64,000 nt of DNA from an uncultured Bacteroidales bacterium (GCA_946411385.1 CAMKDV010000005.1:1-64000), one strand, 5' to 3'; counted from the stretch's first letter, positions 43,101-52,272 are shown. Notes: generated from the sequence alone by a model not told the origin. A program made the numbers and translations.

Positions 43101-43789
43101 CAAACGACGCTTCTTTCTGGGATCACCTCGACGAACTGCGCAGCGCGTTGATCAAATCCATTTGCGCATGGCTGGTGTTGACGGTTGCGGCGTTTTGTTG
43201 CAAAGATTGGATTTTTGCTTTCCTTATGGCGCCTCTTGGCGAAGGACAGACGCTCATCAATATCGATGTCACCGCGCAGTTCGTTACCCATGTGCAGGTC
43301 AGCCTGTGTGTGGGCTTCGTTGTGGCGCTGCCGCTCATCGTCTGGTGGCTCTACGGTTTTGTCGCGCCCGCACTCTACCAAAACGAAAAACGCTATTCGC
43401 TTGCATTCATGCTCAGCTCGTTGCTGCTCTTTGCCGCAGGTGTCGCGCTGAACTATCTGGTTATTTTTCCGTTCTCGTTCCGTTTCCTTAGTGCGTACGA
43501 GGTGAGTGGGGTAGTGGTCAATCAGATCAGTCTCGGCTCATATATGTCCCTGCTGCTCGTCCTCTCGGTACTGATGGGATTGTTGTTTGAGGTGCCTGTC
43601 ATCACCTGGCTGTTGTCCAAGCTGGGCATCTTGCGCCCCGAGCATCTCAAGAAGTACCGCCGCCATGTCTTCGTCGCCATCCTCATCCTCGCCGCCGTCA
43701 TCACCCCCACCGGCGACCCCTTCACCCTTCTGCTCGTCACCCTGCCCGTCTACCTCCTTTACGAACTCAGCATCCTCATAATCCGCTAA
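43097..43789 (+). CDS. tatC: Twin-arginine translocase subunit TatC
   Basis: TatC recognises the twin-arginine signal. The N-terminal FWDHLDELRSALIKS holds the conserved Glu used for binding; six membrane helices follow, with YGFVAPALYQNEKRY and EVPVITWLLSKLGIL as usual. 230 aa. It converges with hsdR, whose stop is 5 bp away, and I see no terminator between them. Confidence 0.95.
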   Translation: MSNDASFWDHLDELRSALIKSICAWLVLTVAAFCCKDWIFAFLMAPLGEGQTLINIDVTAQFVTHVQVSLCVGFVVALPLIVWWLYGFVAPALYQNEKRYSLAFMLSSLLLFAAGVALNYLVIFPFSFRFLSAYEVSGVVVNQISLGSYMSLLLVLSVLMGLLFEVPVITWLLSKLGILRPEHLKKYRRHVFVAILILAAVITPTGDPFTLLLVTLPVYLLYELSILIIR

Positions 43790-43794
43790 TCCGT

Positions 43795-46700
43795 TTATTT
43801 CTCCTCATTTGCCTTGAAGTTGGCATACATGGCTTTCGCCATCTCTTGCATAACGCGCTTGTAGAAATCAGAATCCTCAAATAGTTTGGAGAATGCATCC
43901 ATCTGCTCGGTGTAGCATTTCCGTGCTACTTGGTCAAATGCCATGGGGAAGATATTCTGCGCAAACATATATGCATCAGAGTTCTTCGCCTGTTTGCGGA
44001 GCGTTGTATCAGCGCGTTGCATCTGGTCGAAGATTGTTTCCACAATCACGCGGTCGGCTTCCGTGAATTGCCCGGCATACATCAGGTTGATCTTGTCGAT
44101 GATGTTCTTTAGCAAGTCACGTTTCTCGGGTTGCATGTTGCCCTTTCCGCCACTTTCCGGATTCAACGTCTTATCCTTATCCGTCGGACGAAGTGTCAGA
44201 CTTCCGGAGAATGTTTCGGTCAACTTGTTGTTAACCAATGCCAGTTTCTCCGTTAAGTCCAATTTGTCGTGCGGCTTCTTGGGCAGCAACTTGTACAACA
44301 GGTCGGCAAACACGTAACTCTTATACAGTTCACGGTCAAATGTGCGGATCACCTGTGACATATATACATAGAACCGAATAAAGTTCTTGATGAGCGCACG
44401 CACTTTGAATCGTTCTTCCTCATCCAAGGCATTGATACGTTCAATAATCGGCGTAAAATGTCCTGTCAGGATGCCCATATCTCTGTCACTCTGCTCTTTT
44501 TCGGAGCATACCCAATATACCTGTTCTTCATCCTCTGTTGTCCACAGATGGTACTTATCCAGTTCGTTCTTGTACTGATAAACCAGATTCACATCTGCCA
44601 CTTTGCCCAGCACCGTATCTTCGTAGAACGGCTTGAACGAATCGACGATCGTATCTGTTGTGTTGACAAAATCAAGAACATAGGTATCTTCTTTTCCGCT
44701 GCAATGGCGGTTCAGACGCGATAAGGTCTGTACTGCCTTCACGCCTCGCAAACCTTTGTCCACAAACATCGTGTGCAGTTTAGGCTCATCAAAGCCTGTT
44801 TGGTATTTGTCTGCTACTATCAGTACATTGAACAAGTCCGATCCGAACCATATCGGCAGGTTGCCTTCGGTTATCTTGTAGTCCTCCGTTGCATTCAGTT
44901 GCGCTTCGGTATAACTCTGTCCCTGGTACTCCACTGTACCGGAGAAAGCTACCAGCGGATGCACATCTTTGTATCCCATCTTCCGGCAATAGTCACGCAT
45001 GATAAACAGGTATCGCACAGCATGTGCACGGCTCGGGCTGACAACCATCGCTTTGGCTTTGCCGCCAATCTTCGTCAGTGTTATCTCGCGGAACTTCTCC
45101 ACCATTACGGCTACTTTCTGCTCCAATACAAACTGATGATTGTCATGGTACTGGCGTATAGCCCGTGCAGCAGGCGGTTCAACATATTCGGGATTCTCGC
45201 TTACGGCTTTGGCTATCTCGTACGATGTCTCAATGGTTGTGTAGTTTTGCAGCACATCTTCGATGAATCCCTCATCTATCGCTTGCCGCATGGAATAATG
45301 GTGGTAAGCATCATATAATCCTTTGGCATTCTTCTGCCCGAAGGTCTGCAAAGTCTTTGGCTTGGGAGTGGCGGTAAAGGCATAGAAGAACAGATTCTTA
45401 TGCTGTCCTTGCGTGAGCAGCGTTTCCGTCATCTCGTCCATCTCATCCCTCAGTTGTTCCTCGGTTTTCTCTTCCCACTCTGCCAATTCGCGCAATGCTT
45501 CATCGGTATCTGCCAATGCTGCTTTCAGTTTGTCAGCACTCTTGCCGGATTGACTGCTGTGCGCCTCATCTACGATGATTGCAAACCGCTTGCCGGCATG
45601 GTTGTCCAACTCCTTGTAGATGATCGGGAAACGGTGCAAGGTTGTGATGATGATGCGCTTGTGGTCGTTGATGGCATCACGCAGTTTGGTCGAGTTATCG
45701 CTGTCGGTGATGGTCTCTATCTGTCCCATCTTATGGTCGAACGACAACACACTTTGCTGCAACTGTCGGTTCAGCACACGCCTGTCGGTAATCACAAACA
45801 CAGACTGGAACACTTCTTCATCTTGTTCGTTATGCAATGATGCCAACCTGTATGTCAGCCAAGCTATGGAGTTGGATTTGCCCGAACCTGCCGAGTGCTG
45901 AATCAGGAAGTTCCTGCCATCTTTTGCTGCACGGGTATCGGCTACCAAGCGCTCCACCACATCCAACTGATGATACCTCGGGAAGATCATCCGCGTATCT
46001 ATGAGCTTCATCTGCTTGTGCGTAACGGGATTGAGCACCAAAGTGTCTGTCTCTTGGAAGTTGATATAATGCTGCAAGAGTGAAAGCAACATATCCCGCT
46101 GCAACACGCGCTCCCACAGATAAGCGGTTGCGTAACCGTCTTTTGTCTCGGGGTTGCCGCCATCACCGATGTTTCCCGCACCATTCGAGCCTTGGTTGAA
46201 TGGAAGGAAATAGGTGCTCTCGCCTTTCAGTTCGGTAGTCATCCACACCTCGTACAAATCTACGCAGAAACAACACAGCACACGTTTGTTCCGCTGGAAT
46301 AGCAGCTCTTTCGGATCACGGGTATATTTCCATTGCCGCTTGGCATTTTCCACACTCTGCCCTGTCAGTTGGTTCTTCAATTCGAGTGCCACAACGGGTA
46401 TGCCGTTGAGCGACAGCACGATGTCGATGGAATGTTTGTTCTCGTCGGAATAGAAGAACTGCCGCGTCTCGGTTAGGATATTGCTATTATATTTGGCTAT
46501 CAGATTGTCGTTCAAACCGCTGGATGGACGGAAGTAACACACGCGTATCTCCATGCCTCGGTCTTTGATGCCATTGCGTAACACATGCAGCAAACCGTTG
46601 GTCTCCACATTGTCTTGAAATACCTTGTACAGTTGTTTATCCGCTTGCTCGCCGTAGATACCGCAATAACGTGCCCACATCTTCGGCTGTGTCTGTTCGA

Positions 46701-46833
46701 TAAACCGAATCAGCACCGACATGTTGATTGCACGGCGTTTGTCGTAGCCGTCCATCGTGCCCTTAACGTAGCCGCCTTGTGTAAGCAGATACTGCTCTAT
46801 ATCGGCTTCAAAGTTCTTCTCTTTCGTTTCCAT
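43795..46833 (-). CDS. hsdR: Type I restriction enzyme, R subunit
   Basis: HsdR is the motor and nuclease of a type I R-M complex. The N-terminal nuclease shows IDIVLSLNGIPVVALELKN (D then ExK, about residue 150); helicase motifs are HSAGSGKSNS (Walker A, about 310) and IIVDEAHSSQSG (about 419), with later motifs TATPKPKTL and KYQTGFDEPKL, TLSRLNRH. About 1012 aa. ATG 46833 is preferred; the frame extends to a TTG at 46848, inside hsdS. Last gene of the hsd operon, 5 bp after hsdS. Confidence 0.95.
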   Translation of the reverse strand: METKEKNFEADIEQYLLTQGGYVKGTMDGYDKRRAINMSVLIRFIEQTQPKMWARYCGIYGEQADKQLYKVFQDNVETNGLLHVLRNGIKDRGMEIRVCYFRPSSGLNDNLIAKYNSNILTETRQFFYSDENKHSIDIVLSLNGIPVVALELKNQLTGQSVENAKRQWKYTRDPKELLFQRNKRVLCCFCVDLYEVWMTTELKGESTYFLPFNQGSNGAGNIGDGGNPETKDGYATAYLWERVLQRDMLLSLLQHYINFQETDTLVLNPVTHKQMKLIDTRMIFPRYHQLDVVERLVADTRAAKDGRNFLIQHSAGSGKSNSIAWLTYRLASLHNEQDEEVFQSVFVITDRRVLNRQLQQSVLSFDHKMGQIETITDSDNSTKLRDAINDHKRIIITTLHRFPIIYKELDNHAGKRFAIIVDEAHSSQSGKSADKLKAALADTDEALRELAEWEEKTEEQLRDEMDEMTETLLTQGQHKNLFFYAFTATPKPKTLQTFGQKNAKGLYDAYHHYSMRQAIDEGFIEDVLQNYTTIETSYEIAKAVSENPEYVEPPAARAIRQYHDNHQFVLEQKVAVMVEKFREITLTKIGGKAKAMVVSPSRAHAVRYLFIMRDYCRKMGYKDVHPLVAFSGTVEYQGQSYTEAQLNATEDYKITEGNLPIWFGSDLFNVLIVADKYQTGFDEPKLHTMFVDKGLRGVKAVQTLSRLNRHCSGKEDTYVLDFVNTTDTIVDSFKPFYEDTVLGKVADVNLVYQYKNELDKYHLWTTEDEEQVYWVCSEKEQSDRDMGILTGHFTPIIERINALDEEERFKVRALIKNFIRFYVYMSQVIRTFDRELYKSYVFADLLYKLLPKKPHDKLDLTEKLALVNNKLTETFSGSLTLRPTDKDKTLNPESGGKGNMQPEKRDLLKNIIDKINLMYAGQFTEADRVIVETIFDQMQRADTTLRKQAKNSDAYMFAQNIFPMAFDQVARKCYTEQMDAFSKLFEDSDFYKRVMQEMAKAMYANFKANEEK

Positions 46834-46838
46834 ATTGT

Positions 46839-48131
46839 CTATTCGCAAACGCTCCGTTTGCCGGTTACATATTCGTATATGATAGATTTCTTGTACTCTT
46901 TCAACTCATCGGCTTTCTTCTGCTTGATGGCAATCAACTGGTCTATCTCCGCACATTTCTTATCAAGATAGTCCGCAATGGCTTGCTGCTCGGAGAGAGG
47001 AGGAAGCGCTAATAAGACATTACCTATATCTGACGCAGATATGTGCACAACTTTTAATTTAGCCTTGCTGCAACTTTTTTGTGCTTGGGCATAAGAACAA
47101 TTTAAGGCATAATTCAGAAACACTGGATGTTGATTATGTTTCAAAATTATAATATCACCACCTGCTAAGCACTTCTTTTCACCAACATAAACGATTGATT
47201 TTCCTATTTCTTCTACTAACTCACCAGTACCAGCACAAAGGATATTCCCTTTTTCAAAATAATGTGGGGATTCTTGAATCTCTATCTTTGTCGCGGAGAC
47301 ACATTTTGCGAACGAATTATTATATTTAGTATATATTTCACCATAGCGAACACAAGGAGTATTCCCATCTGGGAAAACTTCATCTTTCGTAATTCCCTCA
47401 CCTTTTGAGAATCTTCCTATGAATCCTTTAATACGTGATACATCCCACCCTTCAGGCACTTCACCAATCCATTCCACACCGCTATCTTTCATTGGGGCAT
47501 TGGGATTGAGACCTTTGGTGACCGTTTCAGTGATAAGTGATTGCTTGTAGGCTTTCAGTTCCTCGATGAACTTCTCTTGCAATGCTACCATCTGATCTAT
47601 CTCTGCACACTTCTTATCCAAGAAATCCGCAATGGCTTGCTGCTCTTGGAGAGGGGGAAGAATCATAGGAATATGTAAGAAATCGTCTATATTCAAGTCC
47701 CACTGTCCCACACGTAGACCTGTAGATAATCGCAAATATTCTGTTTTATATGAATCATTCCGTAATAAATAATGAATATATCTTCTACAAACTTGATCGG
47801 TTGTAAAATAACAAGTATAATAAGCTGGACTAATTATTCCTTGATAATCTGATACGGCCATTGAACCTTGCCATGCTTTCATTTTATTGATTACAAAGTT
47901 CCCAACCTCAACAAACTTATAACTTGCCGTATCTTCAGATGTTACATTGTGATTATCATCCCTGCTGTTTTTGGGAATTACCCCTAAGTCTCGATATAGA
48001 GATAACACTTGTTCATTGGGGAAACCTTTCACGCTAATATTTCTCATGACATTTTTTATTGCGCATGTTTCCCACTTCTCCGGAATCTCCCCGATCCACG
48101 GAATACCACTATTTTTCATCGGTCGGCTCAT
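46839..48131 (-). CDS. hsdS: Type I restriction enzyme, specificity subunit S
   Basis: Two target-recognition domains are each followed by a conserved spacer helix: LPPLQEQQAIADFLDKKCAE in the middle and LPPLSEQQAIADYLDKKCAE at the end; each half begins with WIGEIPEKW or WIGEVPEGW. The two recognition domains (about 47010-47400 and 47690-47960) are clearly more AT-rich than the flanks, as expected for frequently exchanged segments. 430 aa. The ATG overlaps the upstream stop by 4 nt. Recognition sequence not predictable. Confidence 0.94.
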   Translation of the reverse strand: MSRPMKNSGIPWIGEIPEKWETCAIKNVMRNISVKGFPNEQVLSLYRDLGVIPKNSRDDNHNVTSEDTASYKFVEVGNFVINKMKAWQGSMAVSDYQGIISPAYYTCYFTTDQVCRRYIHYLLRNDSYKTEYLRLSTGLRVGQWDLNIDDFLHIPMILPPLQEQQAIADFLDKKCAEIDQMVALQEKFIEELKAYKQSLITETVTKGLNPNAPMKDSGVEWIGEVPEGWDVSRIKGFIGRFSKGEGITKDEVFPDGNTPCVRYGEIYTKYNNSFAKCVSATKIEIQESPHYFEKGNILCAGTGELVEEIGKSIVYVGEKKCLAGGDIIILKHNQHPVFLNYALNCSYAQAQKSCSKAKLKVVHISASDIGNVLLALPPLSEQQAIADYLDKKCAEIDQLIAIKQKKADELKEYKKSIIYEYVTGKRSVCE

Positions 48132-48916
48132 TTCTGATAATTCTGATGGTTCTGAGTACTCTGATTATTCTGATCATTCCGATTACTCGGATTATTCTGA
48201 GTACTCTGAGTATTCTGATAATTCTGATAACTCTGCCCACCCTGATTACTCCGATAGTTTGTCCTTGCTTTGAACATCTGCTCCTTGATGCCGCCTTCGG
48301 TCACAAAGCGGCGCTGCATCGTTTCCAGTAATCGCTGTAGCATATACATCGCCTGGTGGATAAGTGTGATACTCAGGTTGCAAGTCTCTTCATCGCTCAT
48401 CTTGGTGATAAGCAGTGCATACTCGTTCAAGAAAGCATCTGTTCGTACATACTCCCTTAGTTTCTCCAAACGCTCATGACCTTTCTGCCATTGCGCCAGC
48501 CCTCTTACACGCAGGTAATCTTCATAATCGGTTAGTAGTTCTTCCAGACTGGCTTTGGCTACGTTAGTCAGCTTGATTTCTGTCTCGCTGGATGTGGCTG
48601 CTGCTTGATTGCCTTCAGCAATGTTCTGCTTGCCGCTGCGTGCTGCTTGCACCATTTGATCAATCGTGCGATCGCCTTTCTGTAAATAATGCTGAGTGAA
48701 GTAGAACGTTATATCATAGATAATCTCCGTGAGCCGATATACCCGCAGATTTCTGTAATAGCCATGCTTAGGCAAGAAAGTTAGATCACTCTGAGCTTTC
48801 TGATTTTTCTGAGTACTCTGATAATTCTGAGTATTCTGATTTCTCTGAGTATTCTGATCACTCCGATTACTCTGATCACTCTGATAATTCCGATAATTCT
48901 GATTACTCTGATTCAT
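48128..48916 (-). CDS. Four-helix-bundle (suffix-type) protein in the hsd operon, with repeat-coded ends
   Basis: The middle 170 residues (HGYYRNLRVYRLTEIIYD, then FTQHYLQKGDRTIDQMVQAA, RSGKQNIAEG, LEELLTDYEDYLRVRG) are a four-helix bundle of the group known from 23S rRNA intervening-sequence proteins and Avd-like proteins; I think it matches the four-helix-bundle-suffix family. Both ends are low-complexity (N-terminal NQSNQNYRNYQS..., C-terminal YQNYQNTQSTQ...) encoded by 9-bp units. Stop and start overlap hsdS (4 nt) and hsdM (14 nt), so it is co-translated. 262 aa. A role in R-M assembly or RNA/DNA binding is possible, not shown. Confidence 0.78.
   Translation of the reverse strand: MNQSNQNYRNYQSDQSNRSDQNTQRNQNTQNYQSTQKNQKAQSDLTFLPKHGYYRNLRVYRLTEIIYDITFYFTQHYLQKGDRTIDQMVQAARSGKQNIAEGNQAAATSSETEIKLTNVAKASLEELLTDYEDYLRVRGLAQWQKGHERLEKLREYVRTDAFLNEYALLITKMSDEETCNLSITLIHQAMYMLQRLLETMQRRFVTEGGIKEQMFKARTNYRSNQGGQSYQNYQNTQSTQNNPSNRNDQNNQSTQNHQNYQK
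48131..48262 (-). repeat. 9-bp repeat array coding the C-terminus of the four-helix protein
   Basis: About 14 imperfect units (plus strand TCTGATTAT and variants), each three codons such as NYQ, STQ, NDQ. The array ends at the hsdS start. Confidence 0.88.
48788..48915 (-). repeat. 9-bp repeat array coding the N-terminus of the four-helix protein
   Basis: About 14 imperfect units of the same kind as at 48131-48262; the first overlap the last codons of hsdM. Confidence 0.88.
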
Positions 48917-50678
48917 GGTTCATGATGCTGTTTAGCAGTTCTTTCTCCTCTTTCTCCAGTTCTTGCAGCGAAGCAAAAATCTCCTCACTCTTGCGCGGCG
49001 CTACATACTTGTAGAACTCGCGCGTGAACGGTATCTCATAACCGATCTTCGTTTTCTTGGTGTCTATCCACGCATCCGGTGCATACGGCAGCACATTGCG
49101 CTGCATGTAAGCGTCTATATCTTCCGTCCACGGAATAGACTCCGTGTCGCGTTTGGCGCTGTCGGCCTGTGGCTGGCCTTTCTTCAACAGCGGTTTGCCA
49201 TTCTCGTCCAGCAGAGGTTGCTCAACAACGACCTTCGTATATTTGAAGTCATAGCGGTTCTTGATCTTCACCTCTACGCTCAACTCGCCATCTTCCCACA
49301 CACCATCGGCAAACGCCTTGTACGCCTTGCTGACGAGTGCTATACACCGTTCGGTAAACTCGTTGCGTTTATTGCCGATCGGCTTGCGGCGTTTCTCGCA
49401 ACACTTGCTTGCATCAATCAGTTGCACCTTACCTAACCGGTCAAGACTCTTGTGCTTGGTTACCACCCATATATATGTGGCAATGCCCGTGTTGTAGAAC
49501 ATGTCATTCGGAATCTGAATGATGGCTTCCAGCCAGTCGTGCTCCAACAAGTAGCCGCGTATGTTGCTCTCACCGCTTCCGGCATCGCCCTTGAATAGCG
49601 GCGAACCGTTTTGGATGATTGCCATACGACCGGTGTCTTTCAGTTTGGCTATACCGTTGAGCATGAACAGTTGCTGGCTGTCGCCTATAGCAGGCAATCC
49701 CGGCTCAAAACGTCCGGCTGCGCCTTGCTGGTACTCTTCCTCCACTTTCTTCTTCTCGTTCTTCCATTCGATGCCGAAAGGCGGATTGGAGATAATATAG
49801 TCAAACTCATATCCGCTAAACCGGTCATCTGACAAGGTGTTGCCGTGCTGCATATTCTCAGCATTGCCGCCCTTGATCAGCACATTTGCCTTGGCAATGG
49901 CAAAGGTCTTTTCATTCAACTCCTGCCCGAACTCTGTCAGGATGGCATCGGGGTCTATCTCATGCAGTTTCTCCGACAGGCAGTCAAGCATCTGACTTGT
50001 ACCCATGGCCATATCGTACATCGTAGCGGTTATTCCTTCTTTATGCAATTGCTCGCGGTTAGGCGCAACGAGAATCTCCGCCATCAGATAGATGATGTCG
50101 CGTGCCGTGAAGTGTGCTCCGGCTTGCTCATCGTAACTCTCGGAGAACTTACGCACCAGCTCCTCGAAGATATAGCCCATATCCACCGCACTTATCTCAT
50201 CCGCACCCATGTAAGCTTTCTTTGAGCAGAACTCCGCAATCACGTTATACAGAATACCGTTGTTATCAAGTTTGGTTATCTCTTTGTCAAAGTCAAACTT
50301 CTCGATGATGTCAATCACGTTGGTGGAGAAGTGCTGCAAGTAGTTGCGGAAGTTATCGCGTATATTGTCGGGATCGGCAAGCAAGCTCTCCAACGTGAAA
50401 CGGCTGGTGTTGTAGAACGCATAGCCCGAAGCCTCGCGCAGAAATCCGTCGCGCACCTCTATGCCGCGTTCGTTCAGCCATGCATCTTTCTTTAGCACGT
50501 CATCTTTTGTGGCTGCCAGCGTGTCGCTGAAACGCTTGATAACACACATCGGCAGAATCACATCGCCGTATTCGTGCGGCTTGTATGTTCCTACCAGCTT
50601 GTCGGCTATCGCCCAAATGAGGTTCGCCTTTTCCTGTATGTTAATCGTTGTTCGTTTGGTTAGATCGGATATTGACAT
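48903..50678 (-). CDS. hsdM: Type I restriction enzyme, methyltransferase subunit M
   Basis: HsdM methylates adenine at the site read by HsdS. N-terminal ADKLVGTYKPHEYGDVILPM, the SAM motif region YDMAMGTSQML (about 219-229; the usual form is GTG(G/Q), so the second Gly is Ser here) and the catalytic NPPFGIEW (about 298). C-terminal RIP..F.KY segment (IPFTREFYKYVAPR) is typical. 591 aa. It begins 102 bp after the 114-aa gene; this gap contains palindromes TCCAAAC-GT-GTTTGGA (50731-50746) and ACACGCGTGT (50763-50772). Confidence 0.95.
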   Translation of the reverse strand: MSISDLTKRTTINIQEKANLIWAIADKLVGTYKPHEYGDVILPMCVIKRFSDTLAATKDDVLKKDAWLNERGIEVRDGFLREASGYAFYNTSRFTLESLLADPDNIRDNFRNYLQHFSTNVIDIIEKFDFDKEITKLDNNGILYNVIAEFCSKKAYMGADEISAVDMGYIFEELVRKFSESYDEQAGAHFTARDIIYLMAEILVAPNREQLHKEGITATMYDMAMGTSQMLDCLSEKLHEIDPDAILTEFGQELNEKTFAIAKANVLIKGGNAENMQHGNTLSDDRFSGYEFDYIISNPPFGIEWKNEKKKVEEEYQQGAAGRFEPGLPAIGDSQQLFMLNGIAKLKDTGRMAIIQNGSPLFKGDAGSGESNIRGYLLEHDWLEAIIQIPNDMFYNTGIATYIWVVTKHKSLDRLGKVQLIDASKCCEKRRKPIGNKRNEFTERCIALVSKAYKAFADGVWEDGELSVEVKIKNRYDFKYTKVVVEQPLLDENGKPLLKKGQPQADSAKRDTESIPWTEDIDAYMQRNVLPYAPDAWIDTKKTKIGYEIPFTREFYKYVAPRKSEEIFASLQELEKEEKELLNSIMNHESE

Positions 50679-50730
50679 AACTCGTTGTCTATTTCATTAT
50701 ATGTATACACACAAGCACGTTTTCAAATTG

Positions 50731-50772
50731 TCCAAACGTGTTTGGAATATTTGTAATTTAGTACACGCGTGT
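50731..50772. promoter_or_regulatory. Palindromic sites before hsdM
   Basis: Two perfect inverted repeats, TCCAAAC-GT-GTTTGGA (50731-50746) and ACACGCGTGT (50763-50772), lie between the 114-aa gene and hsdM. They could bind a regulator or shape the mRNA. No canonical promoter is seen here. Confidence 0.5.
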
Positions 50773-50780
50773 TCCAAATC

Positions 50781-51125
50781 TTAATCTTCATTCATTTCGT
50801 CTTCATGAAGTAGATACTCATATTCGGTGCCTATTAGGCTTTCTCGATCGTATTCTTTTCTATACGCCATGATATAATATGCAATGGCTTCAGGATATAT
50901 TTTCCAATATGCCCTGCATACTTGCTTATACAACTTTAGTATACGTTCATCCCCGGCATACATCAATAACCAATCAAGCATCCACCCAACTTCATTTTCT
51001 GTTGCTTTTTTAGCGCACAAATTTTGAACCAGTGGTGTGTATGCAATAACCGCGTCATTATGTAGTTCTTTGAGACGTTGTGCGATTACTGATACATCTT
51101 GCAATAAATTCTCCTTCTGATTCAT
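50781..51125 (-). CDS. 114-aa protein of unknown function, first gene of the hsd operon
   Basis: Mostly helical and acidic at the end (LLHEDEMNED); blocks GWMLDWLLMYAGDERILKLY and YPEAIAYYIMAYRKEYDRES. No helix-turn-helix that would mark a controller protein is obvious, and no family recognised. It is the first gene after promoter 51344-51375, behind a leader with several palindromes, and precedes hsdM by 102 bp, so it may act in regulation or anti-restriction of the R-M system. Confidence 0.6.
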   Translation of the reverse strand: MNQKENLLQDVSVIAQRLKELHNDAVIAYTPLVQNLCAKKATENEVGWMLDWLLMYAGDERILKLYKQVCRAYWKIYPEAIAYYIMAYRKEYDRESLIGTEYEYLLHEDEMNED

Positions 51126-51231
51126 TATGAGAGTTGTTTTTATGAAGACTTATATTTTCAAAATATGCTTGCTTTCCACGTTCTCCAGAACAGTCATTTG
51201 TTGGATGGCTATCAGATTGAGTTAGTTAATA

Positions 51232-51327
51232 GCATCGATTTCGATGCTTTTAAATTCTAACCCCCTCGATTTCGATGGGTTTAAAGTGGTCGAATTTGAC
51301 CACTATCTAATTGTGGCGATATCGCCA
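51232..51327 (-). promoter_or_regulatory. Palindrome cluster in the hsd leader
   Basis: In the roughly 200-nt leader between the promoter and the 114-aa gene there are GCATCGA-TT-TCGATGC (51232-51247), a related imperfect CCCTCGATTTCGATGGG (51263-51279), AGTGGTC-N6-GACCACT (51285-51304) and TGGCGATATCGCCA (51314-51327). They may be operators or transcript hairpins that limit R-M expression. Confidence 0.6.
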
Positions 51328-51343
51328 TAATTTAATTCGTCTA

Positions 51344-51375
51344 CAAAGATACAATTTTTTTTCCAAAAAAGCAAA
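51344..51375 (-). promoter_or_regulatory. Bacteroidota promoter of the hsd operon
   Basis: Minus strand TTTGC, 20-nt spacer, TATCTTTG; reads into the 114-aa gene and hsd genes. Confidence 0.8.
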
Positions 51376-51576
51376 TGTTGAATGCAGATTTCTGCGTAAA
51401 GGGTAGAGAAAACTGAAAATTTTAGCAGAATAATCGGATCGTGGGCAAAAAAGAACGCATAAAGCATGATGATGGGCGGCTCCGGGAGCCATCGTCCTTT
51501 CCATGTACCAAAGGGAAATAATAGTGCTCTTTAGGGCTAAGAACAAGTCTTACCTCTCTTTTATATTTTTTTGCTT

Positions 51577-51629
51577 TGGCAGAAGTGGCAGGAATGGCAA
51601 AACTTTTGCCACTTTTGCCGTTCTTGCCA
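51577..51629. repeat. 53-bp inverted repeat built of 9-bp units
   Basis: Left arm has three TGGCA-containing units, right arm three TTGCC-containing units, separated by a few bases. Confidence 0.8.
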
Positions 51630-51952
51630 GTGCACTTTTTATGCTTACATAGAAATACGAAACTTTTAGTATTATATACTTTAGTATATAATACCGATGC
51701 AAAAAACGTTAGTTATTCGTTGAATAGTGGTTGGATATTTGTTGATTATTACCAGGGGCAATACCCACCCTGATAGGTGCTTTCACTACTTATCATCCAA
51801 GGTCCGTTATCGGCCCGTTTCCACTCCATTATCTACGGTATCCTAGACTTTACCCACACCCTAAAGACCCTCTCTCCCTTCCCTTCTTATGGATTCTTAT
51901 AGGCAACAACAACTTCGTCTGATAGGTCAGATGTCATCTGACGATAATTTTG

Positions 51953-52051
51953 CAATGAGACTGTGAGACTCTGATACTCTTCGCACAACAGACAGGCAAT
52001 CTGCATGTTATGTTTGCAGATGATCTCTAAAAGAGTCTCAGAGTCTCATTG
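51953..52051. repeat. 20-bp inverted repeat with nested hairpin
   Basis: Arms at 51953-51972 and 52032-52051 match at 19 of 20 positions; the loop itself holds a perfect ATCTGCA/TGCAGAT stem. Confidence 0.82.
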
Positions 52052-52099
52052 TCCAACATGTTTTTCTCCACCAAGCCTCATCCTAAAATCATTTTGCCA

Positions 52100-52175
52100 T
52101 GTCGCTATGTCGCTTTCCTTGTACTTAGTTATATTTCAGCACATTATAATTGTTCCGCAAAGCGACACAGCGACA
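52100..52175. repeat. 17-bp inverted repeat of 8-9-bp units
   Basis: Arms TGTCGCTATGTCGCTTT (52100-52116) and AAAGCGACACAGCGACA (52159-52175) pair at all but one position; extra GCGACA copies follow the right arm. Confidence 0.8.
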
Positions 52176-52272
52176 CAGCGACAAAGCGTCATCAACATAA
52201 CATTTGTATAACTAAAGATAGCGCGCGTATATGTGTACGCGCGTTATCATTAAATGTATAAAGACCAAGGCT

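Noticed and set aside
48131..48262. Possible CRISPR array
   Set aside because: Units are 9 bp, imperfect and without spacers; they code for protein. No cas genes in the window.
48128..48916. Diversity-generating retroelement accessory (Avd)
   Set aside because: No reverse transcriptase or template/variable repeat pair is present nearby.
51576..51773. 65-codon plus frame in the gene-free region
   Set aside because: It starts in the 51577 inverted repeat, has no homology I recognise, and no promoter.
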